DNA of 64,000 nt, taken from Nageia nagi (taxonomy: Eukaryota > Pinophyta). Below are positions 36,801-48,646 of the stretch, piece by piece. Each line of letters starts with the position of its first letter. The first letter of the stretch is position 1. The position numbers were made by a program, and so were the translations under genes. The notes beneath the pieces are model-generated. The model did no database searches and was not told where the DNA came from. It saw only the letters and a program-made list of their open reading frames with translations. Location: the NCBI GenBank assembly GCA_050084985.1, contig JBITNC010000001.1:134230001-134294000 (forward strand). Direction: 5' to 3'.

Positions 36801-37346
36801 TATTAGAAAATGGAAACTACAACCGGTTACAAAATAGAGAGCAGTTTCTTTCTGTTTAACACCAAATTTCAGTTGCCAAGAAGCCATGACACCTGGTTAT
36901 CAGTTATAGAAGGGTTGGGGGTTACCTAACAACCTTCCTAATCCAAATTGGGTTTAAGTTGGGTTAGTTTGTACCTATAAATAAGAGGCTTGAGTTGAGG
37001 CATGTATTATTGTAGTTTTGACAGCAATTGTGAAGTAGATTGTGATTGTTGAGAGAGAGAGATTGTAGTGAGGTTTTGTTGTAACTCCAAAGTGAAGATT
37101 GTAGCAAGGTTATGCTGCTAGTTTGTTGCTTGGAGGACTTTGAAGAATGATATGCAAAAGGGTTGAAAGCTTCTCTGTGGATGTAACCTACATTGGGTGA
37201 ACCACGTTATCTCTTGTGTCTCTCTTTGTGTGATTGATGTTCATGGTTATTTGATTTCAGTAGTATGCTTTGAATGTTGTTTCTTTTGTTAAGGAGTAAG
37301 AGAATTACTGATGCTCTTGCTTATATAAACTTATTAAATCCTAACA
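36801..37346 (+). repeat. Copia-3 5' LTR, 546 bp
   Basis: Starts TATTAG where the partner LTR starts TGTTAG, and ends CCTAACA. TATA box TATAAATAAG at about 36976-36985. Confidence 0.95.
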
Positions 37347-37348
37347 AG

Positions 37349-37360
37349 TGGTATCAGAGC
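37349..37360 (+). other. Copia-3 primer binding site
   Basis: TGGTATCAGAGC, two bases after the LTR. Exact match to the plant initiator tRNA-Met 3' end complement. Confidence 0.92.
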
Positions 37361-37424
37361 TTGTTGTTGTGTTGGGATTTTGTTGGTGAATCTTGTGTGT
37401 AGATTAGAAACCAGGAAGAGCACT

Positions 37425-40400
37425 ATGGCAGAAGAAGGGAGGCTGAAGGTGGAAAGATTTAATGGGCAAGGTTTTTAGTTTTGGAAAATGCAAATGGAAG
37501 ACTACCTCTACCAAAAGGATCTCTATCAACCTCTAGAAGATAAGAGTAAGAAACCCACTTCTATGAGTGATGAAGAATGGAACTTGTTGGATAGAAAGGC
37601 TTGGGGAGCTGTAAGACTTTGTTTAAGTTCTAGTGTAGCTTTCAATATTTCCAATGAAAAAACTACTAAAGGTGTAATGGATAAGCTTGCTAAAATGTAT
37701 GAAAAACCATCTGCCTCAAACAAAGTATACTTAATGAAGAAATTGTTTAACATGAAGATGAATGAAGGTAGTTCAGTTCAAGACCATGTTAATGAATTTA
37801 ACACAGTCACAAATCAATTAACTTCAATAAAAATAGAATTTGAAGATGAATTAAGAGCTTTGTTAATTCTATGTTCACTTCCAGATAGTTGGAATAGCTT
37901 TGTTATGGCTGTTAGTAATTCTTCTTCTAATGCAAAATTGGTCTTTGATGAAGTTGTTGGAACAATTCTTAGTGAGGACATGAGGAGAAAGTCCACGGGA
38001 GAATGCTCCAATGCTGCTCTCATAGTAGAGGCAAGAGGAAGATCAAAGGAAAGAAGGAGAAGCAAGTCAAGAAGCAAATCGCAAGGAAGGTCAAAATCAA
38101 AAGGTAAAACTAAATTGGAATGTTGGCATTGTGGTAAAAAGGGTCACATTAAAAGGGATTGTTGGAATAGAAAAGGAAAAGAAAGTGAAAGTAGTAATTA
38201 TAATAATGAAAGCACAAGTAACCAAGAGGCAAATATTGTTGGTGAATTAATTCAAGATGCCTTAATCATGTCTAATGAAAAGAATGATGATTATTGGGTT
38301 CTTGATTCGGGTGCTTCATATCATGCTACTCCACATAAGAACTATTTTTCAAATTACACACATGGTGACTTTGGTCAAGTATTATTAGGTAATGAACACC
38401 CATGCAAGATTGTTGGTATTGGAAATATAACAATGAAATTACCTAATGGAACACAATGGACTCTTAATGAAGCTAGACACATTCCAAATCTTAAAAGAAA
38501 TCTTATATCAACAAGTAAATTGGATAAGGAGGGCTATGTGATGACATTCGGGGATGCTAGTTGGAAAGTAACTAAAGGTTCAATGGTATTTGCAAAGGGA
38601 AATTTGGTAGGGTCTCTTTATTTGCTCACAAATGTCTTTGATTATTCATTGAATCTTGTTTCAATAGGCAATGATACATCACTATGGCATAATAGACTTG
38701 GACATATGAGTGAGAAAGGTATGAAAATGTTACACTCTAATGGTTCACTCCCTAATCTTAAAGAAGTTGATTTAGGATTTTGTGAAGATTGTGTGTATGG
38801 AAAACAAAAAAGGGTTAATTTTCTTAAATTTGGCAAAGAAAAGAAGAGTCACAAATTAGAGCTTGTTCATACAGATGTGTGGGGTCCTGCACAGGTTTGC
38901 TCACTTGGAGGCTCATCTTATTTTGTCACTTTTATTGATGATTATACTAGAAAGACATGGGTATACTGTATTAAAAAGAAATCTGATGTGTTTGAAACAT
39001 TTAAGAGGTGGAAGGCATTGGTTGAGAATGAAACTAATTCTAAGTTGAAATGTCTTAAGTCCGATAATGGTGGGGAATTTTGCAATAATGAGTTTGATTC
39101 ATTTTGTTCACATAATGGCATTAGAAGGATTAAGGTGGTCCCTAGAACTCCATAGGAAAATGGGGTTGCAGAAAGAATGAATAGGACTATCTTAGAAAGG
39201 GCTAGAAGTATGAGGATACATGCTGGGTTTCCTTTGAATATTTGGGCTGATGCTATTGACACTACTGTTTACTTGATTAACAGGGGTCCATCTATGGCTT
39301 TAGATGGAGGCATTCCAGAGGAGATGTGGACAGGTAAAAAGGTGAATTACTCATTCTTGAGAGTCTTTGGTTGTGAGGCTTTTGCACATGTTGATAAAGA
39401 GGATAGAAAGAAACTTGATGCAAAATCACAAAAATGCTATTTTGTTGGATATGGTGTTAATGATTTGGGATATAGGTTATGGGATGTTGATAACCATAAA
39501 ATCATTAGAAGTAGAGATGTTGTATTCAATGAGAAAAGCATGTATAAAGATAGATTGCAAAATGTTGAGGAACCCAAGTTTGTATCTCTAGAAGATGTTG
39601 ATCAATATAAGGGTCCTGATAATAATAATGTTCAAGCACCTCCACCACAAACACCTCAAACTTTGTCACTTAGAAGGTCCTCAAGGACTAGAAATCCTCC
39701 TAAATGATACTCTCCTGCTCTTTATCATATTCTTTATACTGATGGTGGTGAACCTGAATGTTTTGATGAAGCTATGCAGGGTGATACATAGATTAAGTGG
39801 GAGCATGCTATGAAGGAGGAAATGGACTCCTTACTTAAGAATCAAACTTGGAGTTTGGTTGAGCTTCCAGAGGGTAAGAAGGCACTTACTAACAAATGGG
39901 TGTACAGGATAAAGGAAGAGGTAGATGGGCGACAAAGGTACAAGGCAAGACTTGTGGTAAAAGGTTTTGAATAGAAAAAAGGTATAGATTATAATGAGAT
40001 CTTTTCTCCAGTTGTTAAAATGACCTTGATTAGAGCAATATTGAGTCTTGTTGCTACTGAAAACTTGTTTCTTGAACAATTGGATGTAAAGATAGCTTTC
40101 CTTCATGGGGATTTGGAGGAGGATATTTATATGCATCAACCCGAAGGTTTTGAGGTCAAAGGTAAAGAAGGGTATGTATGTAAATTGGAAAAGAGCTTGT
40201 ACGGTTTGAAGCAAGCACCTAGGAAATGGTATCATAAGTTTGACACTTTCATGATAATAAATAAATTTGTAAGATGTCAATCTGATCATTGTGTGTATGT
40301 AAAGAAGACAACAAATGGCAACTATGTAATCTTGCTTTTATATGTGGATGATATGTTGGTAGCAAGATCTAGTATGCAAGATATTGTTGATCTTAAGGAA

Positions 40401-41303
40401 AAGTTGGCTAATACTTTTGAAATGAAGGATTTGGGTGAAGCTAAACAAATACTTGGAATGAAAATAACAAGAGATAAACAAAACCACTTGCTTAGACTAA
40501 GTCAAGAAGATTATATTGATAAGGTTCTTAAAAGGTTCAATATGAATAATGCAAAATCTGTAACTACACCATTGGTAAAGCATTTTAAACTCACCAAACA
40601 TTTAAGTCCTAAGACAGATAAGGAAAAGGAGTACATGACTAAAGTTCCCTATGCTTCGGCGGTTGGGAGTTTAATGTATGCAATGGTGTGCACTAGACCA
40701 GATATAGCACAAGCAGTGGGAGTGGTTAGTAGATTCATGAATAATCTAGGAAAAGGGCATTGGGAAGTAGTTAAATGGATCCTTAGGTATTTAAGGAGTA
40801 CTTCTCATTACTCTTTATGTTTTGGTGGATCTAACTCTTGTTTGCAAGGTTATGTTGATTCTGACATGGCAGGTGATATAGATGGTGGGAGAAGCACTAC
40901 AGGATATGTGTTTACCATTGGAGGTACAGCGGTGAGTTGGATTTCAAAGCTCCAACAGGTTGTGGCTCTCTCCACTACTGAGGCAGAGTATGTTGCGATC
41001 ACGGAGGCAAGTAAAGAATTGATTTGGTTGAAGATATTGATGGAGGAATTGGGAAAGGTGCAGGAGGATGCAAAGCTATGGAGTGATAGCCAGAGTGCTA
41101 TTCATCTTGCAAAGAACTCAACCTACCATTCGAGAACCAAGCATATCAAATTGAGGTACCACTTCATCAGGACAGCGTTGGAGGATGGTTCAGTCAGTTT
41201 GGGGAAGATTCACACGTCTTAAAATCCTGCGGACATGTTCACTAAAGTTGTTACAAAGGAGAAGTTGGGCTCTTGCTCAACTTGGATTGGTCTTAAGGAG
41301 TAA
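37425..41303 (+). pseudogene. Copia-3 gag-pol, one frame with six stops
   Basis: From MAEEGRLKVERF at 37425 to TAA at 41303. Domains in order: gag with a zinc knuckle CWHCGKKGHIKRDC (38121-38162) after an Arg/Ser/Lys-rich tract; protease with DSGAS (38304); integrase with HX3H...CX2C and catalytic Asp residues at 38874 and 39063; reverse transcriptase with YVDD (40341-40352); RNase H with STTEAEY (about 40974-40994). Stops are TAG 37476, TAG 39153, TGA 39705, TAG 39789, TAG 39972 and TAA 41220. The 39153 stop falls where the family has Gln (TPQQNGVAER). All catalytic motifs remain and no frameshift was found, so loss of function is through point mutation only. Confidence 0.95.
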
Positions 41304-41363
41304 AGGCCAAGATGAGAAGCTTTTGACCCTTGTTGCAGAGGAAGAAGTCTCCAAGTGGGATAT

Positions 41364-41909
41364 TGTTAGAAAATGGAGACTACAACCGGTTAGAAAATAG
41401 AGAGCAGTTTCTTTCTATTTAACACCAAATTTCAATTGCTAAGAAGCCATGACACCTGGTTATCAGTTATAGAAGGGTTGGGGGTTACCTAACAACCTTC
41501 CTGATCCAACTTGGGTTTAAGTTAGGTTAGTTTGTACCTATAAATAAGAGGCTTGAGTTGAGGCATGTATTATTGTAGTTTTGACAGCAATTGTGAAGTA
41601 GATTATGATTGTTGAGAGAGAGAGATTGTAGTGAGGTTTTGTTGTAACTCCAAAGTGAAGATTGTAGCAAGGTTATGCTGCTAGTTTGTTTCTTGGAGGA
41701 CTTTGAAGAATGATATGCAAAAGGGTTGAAAGCTTCTCTGTGGATGTAGCCTACATTGGGTGAACCACGTTATCTCTTGTGTCTCTCTTTGTGTGATTGA
41801 TGTTCATGGTTATTTGATTTCATTAGTATGCTTTGAATGTTGTTTCTTTTGCTAAGGAGTAAGAGAATTACTAATGCTCTTGCTTATATAAACTTATTAA
41901 ATCCTAACA
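41364..41909 (+). repeat. Copia-3 3' LTR, 546 bp
   Basis: TGTTAG...CTAACA, preceded by a weak polypurine tract (AAGTGGGATA) and followed by AAAGC. Confidence 0.95.
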
Positions 41910-41914
41910 AAAGC

Positions 41915-44900
41915 CAGTATTGGAAATTGGTGTTAAATAGTGCATGCTCTCATGGAAGCTCACGAAGGGAAAATGATAGTGCCAAGAAGATAGGGATAAC
42001 AAGGGGAGCACATTAATTGATTTTAATAACCTCAAGATAAATAAAATAAAAATAATCATGATATTTTTGAGAGAATTCATATCCAAAATGCAAGCTCATG
42101 AATGCAAGCAAAGAACAAATAGATTCAAGAAAGAGGGCATAGTAAGTGAGGATGATGACTCAATATTCAATCAAACTTGAAATCAAACTTTGTGACCATT
42201 TTCCCAACATAATATGGGATGAATACCCATCCAAATGTAGTTTAATATGGTTTCACACAAGGCTCAGGATCAACTCTAACTCAAGAACCATTTACTAACA
42301 TTTTGTAGTCACGTTCTAAGGTAGAAGCTCAAGAAATCGGTCTATGCCATTAGTAGAGCTTACGAGGGAGGTATGGGATCCATATAGGGGATTGGGATTA
42401 TATCTAGGTTGGATACTGCAAGCTATGTAGTAAGCAAAGGACCAAATTCAGCACCCTTCTCTCTTTTAGCAAGGTTATCATGAGAATGAAGACAAATAGC
42501 ACTCCTTTGTATGTGGTTAACTCTACCATATAAAAGAGTAAAAAGTATAAACTCTAGGAATATATTGACTAGAATACATTTCCACACATAGAATAATGTT
42601 AAGGTAATAAGAAATAAATATTAGTAACAAATGTATCACATGGCTTTTAAAGAAAATCAAAAGAGTTTGAATTACCCATGAGCCATGGTGATATTAAATC
42701 TCTCAAGCTTGATTTTCATAGTCATAAGTTTATAAGAGAAATAATAATTATTCTAGCCTTTATAAAAATAAATAAAAACTATCCAATTCAAATAATATAC
42801 AAGAGCTAGAAGCACAACTTGTTTTAAGAAGGAAAAGAGAGGGCTTTACTCCATAGGCTTCAAAGGAGAAGAGATAGCTTAATTACTTAGTGATAGAAAT
42901 TATTTGAATAGTCCCATCAAAATGTCATAAAATACACTTGTACTCATAACTTTCCACCCCTAGATCTAAATAAAGGAAAAATAATAAAAGTAAATCCCAG
43001 TCCTTTACTTTTTAAAGAAAGAACATGGTACTGACCTTCACATGCAACATGTCTAGCCACTATGTCTCTTCAAATGGTACAAAACTTCTAACAACAATTA
43101 ATTTTATAAAAATTTATCAAATATTACTTTCATACAACTCATTAAATACATCAAAATAGGACTACTTTAACTAGGTATTGTTTCTACAAAAATGCAAAAG
43201 AATGTACCTTGACTTGGAGAGGTAAGAGAGACTTCTTTTCTTCACATAACTCTACACTCAAGCTTAAGAATAAAAAGAATAAAATAATAATTGATATATA
43301 GGTAGGTGTTTTTTCTAACATTCCATCCTTATATTTATAGCCAAGGAGACTCAAATATGTCCAAATGGATGTCTACTCAATTTTTAATAATTTTTAATGA
43401 TAGGTCTTATTAAAGTTGTTGATGATTGTAGTGTCATTAAATAACTTGAAACCTTTTTTATTAACTAACAAAATAATGCCAACTAGTGCCCCATACCTAA
43501 CATAAGGAAAAACAATAAGTAAGGCCATAATTAAATTATTTTCATAAACCATTAATACCTTGTAACATCCTAAAGTGACCTTAGTCCTTTCTAACTTTTA
43601 TTATTTTAATTTTCATTTTATTTTACCAACAACTACAAGTAGAAATTCAAATTTGAAAGAATGTTATTAAATTGAAATTAGAAAGAATATTCTTTGGCCC
43701 CCTTTTGAATTTAACTTTCAAAACTTCATAATAGGAATTTAATCACATATTTTACTTGTGATGGTCACCTTGTTTTGTAGGATAAATTGTTAGTTCACAT
43801 GCAAACATCCATAAACTTACATTCATCAACATTCTTGACTAATTATTCTATCATGCAGCTACATGATTTACAATATCCATTAGGATTTTTAAATAAATCA
43901 ATGCTAATCATTTCCTCACTCTTACCCTTCCATTCTCATCACAAATTCACCTTTGGTTCCTTGGGTCTTCAATTACTCCTTTCATTTCTTAGTAACCTAT
44001 TACCTGCATCATAAAATCTTGAAGTCAGCATCAACTCAATACAAATAATATATATTTCCATTTAAAATCTATCACCATATATCAATGGTTCAAACATGAT
44101 TTCATTTACATCTTCAATAATGCTTGAGGTCAAATGATGTCATCAGGCAGGTCTTTACAATTGGCTATCACACCAATTCTTCTAATAGGAATACTTTGAT
44201 TATAATCCATAAGAATGTGTATTACATGATTTCAATCAACATAAACCCTAAAAAAAAAGATATTATCTTAAAAGGAATAATTTATTCTTATAATATTGGA
44301 GCCATAATAGTTCACTTTATATTATCATATTTAAATAGGAAAATATATATTAAAAATAAGATAACAAATCAATAGGTTGTTATAACAATTAAAAAATATA
44401 TAACTAAAAAAACATGTGCTTACATAGCCACTAAATAAGAAAGTTTATTGAGATAATACTCAAATTCTTACAAATATATTAATTTATCTAATACCCCCTC
44501 CCTTTAATGATAAATCTCTAGATTTTATTATTACATCAATATTATTATTTTTTAGTGGCAATGGGCTCATTGATATTCAAACCATATTCAATCATAATGG
44601 ATTCATTGAACTTAAATTCTCATACAAAAATATTTGGGCATTTTCCATCCTTTATTGTTCATGTGGTAATGACTTAAACATTTACCACTATTACATTATT
44701 TTTGTGGTATTGATTAGGCATCTACCAACATGTCGAACCAATAATAAACAATCTTTTAAAAACTTGCCCCCTTAAGAGTAACTTACATAACAATAACTTG
44801 GTATTTTGACAACCAAGAAAAATAGGTACCTACACACCTATTAATGATCAAAATACAAGGTGCAAATAAGGATAAATATATTTTTCTACAACCATTATGA

Positions 44901-44987
44901 TTGGAGATACACATATCCAATCATAAAAACTCGCCAAACAATGATATGACCATCCAACAACATATAGATCATAGAAATCTATTATAG
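41915..44987. other. AT-rich intergenic DNA
   Basis: No gene, element boundary or large repeat recognised. Confidence 0.4.
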
Positions 44988-45560
44988 AAAACCCTAAACC
45001 CTAAAATCATAAACCATAAAATCCTAAACCCAAAATCCTAATCTATAAAACCCTAAAACCTTGAACCCTTAAAACCATAAACCCCTAAATCATAAAACCC
45101 TTTAAAACCCTAAATCTTAAACCCCTAAAACCCTAAATCCTAAAACCTTCAACTCTTAAAAACTTAAAATGTAAACCCTTAAAACCATAAATCCTAAAAC
45201 CTTAAACCCTAAAATCCTACACCCTAATACTAAAACCATAAAATCCTAAACAAAAAATCCTAATTCTTAAACCTCTAAAATGCTACCTAAAATCTAAACA
45301 CCTAATCCCTAAAATCCTAATGCTTAAACCTTTAAAACCCTAACAAAACCATCAACCCTAAATCTTAAGCCTTAGAAAAAATCCTAAAATACTAAATCCA
45401 AAAACCCTATAACCCTAATTAAACCATAAACCCTTATACCTAAAGCCTTAACCCCTAGACCCTTAAACCCTAAAATCTTAAACCCTTTAAATCTTAAATC
45501 TTTGAAATCCTAAACCCTTAAAACCCTAAACCTTAAACCTTAAAATCATAAACCTTAAAT
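44988..45560. repeat. Degenerate telomere-type (CCCTAAA) repeat array
   Basis: Dense, imperfect copies of the plant telomere unit CCCTAAA, with variants such as CCTAAAA, CATAAAC and CCTTAAA, over about 570 bp. The C-rich strand is on the plus strand throughout. It is far from perfect, so this is old or satellite-derived interstitial sequence and not a telomere. Confidence 0.85.
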
Positions 45561-46049
45561 TAATCATCAACATCCACATAGTACAATGAATGAATTAGTT
45601 ATTACATGTGAGATAATGATTAACCTTTTCTTTTCATATTCAATAGAACAAAAATATGATAAAAAAAGATGAACTTATAATAAAAGCAATTGCATCACTA
45701 TTCTAGGTATATCATGCTTTATCAAATTAGGGTATAATAAATTGCCCCATACCATGATCAAGTTGTCTGGGATGATGCCCATAATGCTAACATTTCTCTT
45801 TATGATCAAACTATAATCCATGCATTGAGACTCTTTCTTTTCATCAAAATGAAGATACAATAGCAAAAATGCACCCAAATTAAGCAATTTTGAACAACAG
45901 TATAAATAATATTAAATGTGGAAATTCCCTATGGAAGTAACACAAATGTATGAGCCCTATATATGCTCAAATATCTCCTTAATATATTCCAAGTGTTGTC
46001 TTAGTTTCATGTTTTGACTTTTTTATGGGTTTATGCATTATAGCCCCTA

Positions 46050-46245
46050 AACACCTAAATTACCCTACAACCTTAAACTCTTTAAACCCTAAAATACCAA
46101 ACCTTATACCCTTAAAAATGAAAAATACTAAACCCTTAAAAAATTAAAAACCTAAAACCCTAAATCCTTAAAAACCTAAAACCCTAAACCCTTAAAAATC
46201 TAAAACCCTAAACCCTTAAAAACCTAAAACCCTAAACCTTAAACT
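46050..46245. repeat. Second telomere-type array with a 23-24 bp higher-order unit
   Basis: Copies of CCTAAAACCCTAAACCCTTA plus AAAA repeated about four times at 46150-46235, preceded by looser CCCTAAA variants. Same orientation as the array at 44988-45560, about 500 bp away. Confidence 0.8.
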
Positions 46246-47658
46246 ATAGTAATTTTTGAAAACACCTATAAATGTTTACACCAACATAAAAACAAACTAA
46301 ATTACTTTAATAGTGGGATATAATTTCATACTTTACATTATTTATAATATCATATTTTAGTTAAACTATGTCAACAAGGATGTCAAATGTGAAGTCAAAT
46401 AGATCAAATATTCTATCAAATGTGATGTCAATATCAATGTCATTTATAACATCATGAGTCACCAAACTCAACATCACTAAATGCAAGAAAAAATTATTAA
46501 CATGCATCTAATTTTTACTTATACTATTTATGTTTGGAATATTTTTTAGATATCCCTAGTGCATTCCCTAATGCTAAACAAGTTTTGTGTTGTAGTGCTC
46601 CTTGATTTGAATTGATTTATATTTTGTTAAAGTTATTGGATTATTGTAATTATTTCAATAATTATAGCTCTATGATTAAATTAGTTTTATTATACTTGTT
46701 AACATTTTGGCCTTCTATAGGAGGAAGTGATCTTTACCTTCTACCTCCTCGAATAGCTTGGTTAGTTGTAGCTCAAGTCCTTACCATGTATTCCTAAAAA
46801 TCATCATCTTAGATTCAATTGAAAGCACTAATTTATAGGTCCTAATGTTTGAATCCTACTTTGATACCATATTTTAGATCCACCAATCCATATAATATTA
46901 TTATTTAGTAAATTAAATATGATTTTATATCATATGCACCACAAAAAGATGTTGTAGACAACATACCATTATCCACTAATGTATCTTAAGTAAACACAAG
47001 AGTACTTAATATCATTCATCAATGATTTTCAAATAACATTTATAAATTCCATACTTATGTCCACCATAAGTCCTTAGTAATATTGATATCTCATGTCAAG
47101 ATTTTGCATCTAAATTATTTCATGTTATTCATGTTATCATGGATTTATTCATTAAGAAACCTCAGATGAATCTATCATAGTTGACATTACTGAATTCATA
47201 AAATAAATTTTAACCCATTATAAGGTAAGGTTTTTTGCATGTTTTCCTATGAGTGGTATACTTTCCTTTATACACGCATACTAGTTTATTCATAAAGAGT
47301 GATATGGTATCATATACCCCTTTTAATTTTGTTGAGGGGGTTTTATTTGGATCATCCAAGTACAAATTCTTTTCAATAATAACTACTATTATCCCAAATA
47401 ATTTTTAACCATTTATTTATACTTGTAAAATTGGGTTTCCCCATACTCATTTATTACTCTTATGACTAATGCAAGTTATGTTTGGAGAATATTTCATTAA
47501 AGTTAGTTATGCCCAATAGATGACTTAAATTTTCAAATGAGCAATAGTTGTATACAAAAATTCTCTTTCAAATTCACCAATGCTAAGGTTGGTCAATTAG
47601 TTTTATATTTAGCTTAATTGCATTCATTATTCAAAATTTTTTATAGCATAAAACCCCT
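46246..47658. other. AT-rich intergenic DNA
   Basis: No feature recognised. Confidence 0.4.
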
Positions 47659-48646
47659 ATATGGGTAAGTGCAAGAAGATGAGTCCCACTTTTGGCCAAA
47701 CAATGGAATTATTTTCCTTGATTTTTAAGTTTGGTCACAATTGGTCTTAAAATTTGAAGCCCTTAGAGTTCAAATATTGAAAAAGGTCACTTGGTTAAAA
47801 ATGTAGTACTCAAAATTTAGTTTTCAAATATATAATTTATTCCAATATTGAGATTATAGAAATTAATATTTTATACTCATGTTTACAAACCACTATTTAA
47901 AAATATAGTTTCATGACCATACCTTATTCTGTCCGGCAATCATAATTGGATATGAATTAAAATATTTTTTTTAAATCCTTTTGGGTAAAGATACCTAAGA
48001 AACTAAAGATTATGTAGGATATTTTTTTGTAATTTTTCATGAATATTGTATTTTTTCTATTAATTGTTTATAGGCCTTGATTTTTGTTTTGAAAAGTGCT
48101 TGTGTTCATCAAGCATAATTTGACCTAAACTTATCATTTTTAATTTGTTTTTTTAACTTGTGAGGAATTGTATGCAAATTGTGCACATACATTATTTTTT
48201 TCATAATTCCAAAAAAAAAAAAATTAAATAAATATGAAACCCATTGTTTAAACATACAGTTTCAAGACCATAACCCATTGTGTCCATCAAGCATAATTGG
48301 ATCTAAATTAAAGTATCTTTTTAAATCCTTTTAGGAAAAGATACCTAAGACACTAAATATTGTTCAAAATATTTTTTTTTATAATTTTTTCATTAATATA
48401 TTTTTTATTAATTTTTTATTGGCCCTAATTATCACTTCAAAAAGTGCTCATGTCTATCAAGCATAATTTGACCTAAACTTATCATTTTTAAGTTGCTTTT
48501 TTTAACTTGTGAAGAATTGTATGCAAATTATGCACATCTATTTCTTCATAATTCCAAAAAAAAAAAGTTATTAAATAAGTACAAAAACTTAGCAGTTTCT
48601 AAGACTTCCTCTAAAGTGGGACTCATCTTCTTGCACTTACCCATAT
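47659..48646. mobile_element. Non-autonomous TIR element, 988 bp
   Basis: Perfect 34-bp inverted termini at 47659-47692 and 48613-48646, starting ATATGGGTAAGTGCAAGAAG. TA precedes TGGG on the left and follows CCCA on the right, which could be a TA target duplication (Tc1/mariner-like), but a longer duplication was not seen. The interior is noncoding and holds two direct copies of a 350-bp segment (about 47888-48237 and 48238-48587), each with CATCAAGCATAATTTGACC and a poly-A-like tract. No transposase is present. Confidence 0.8.
47888..48587. repeat. 350-bp tandem duplication inside the TIR element
   Basis: Two imperfect head-to-tail copies. Shared blocks include TTTAAATCCTTTT, AAGATACCTAAGA, GCATAATTTGACCTAAACTT and TAACTTGTGA, each ending in a run of A. 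The copies differ at many sites, so the duplication is old. Confidence 0.8.

Larger units (their letters stand above)
36801..41909 (+). mobile_element. Copia-3: full-length Ty1/copia element (Tork/Tnt1-like)
   Basis: A 5.1-kb element with 546-bp LTRs and a perfect target duplication AAAGC (36796-36800 and 41910-41914). The primer site TGGTATCAGAGC (37349-37360) is an exact initiator tRNA-Met complement. Gag-pol stays in one frame over 1293 codons but has six internal stops. LTRs differ at 15 positions (about 2.7%), 11 of them transitions. It belongs to a different copia lineage from copia-1 and copia-2: short leader, different gag. The Tork/Tnt1-like assignment is from the gag and integrase motifs by eye. 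Confidence 0.95.
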
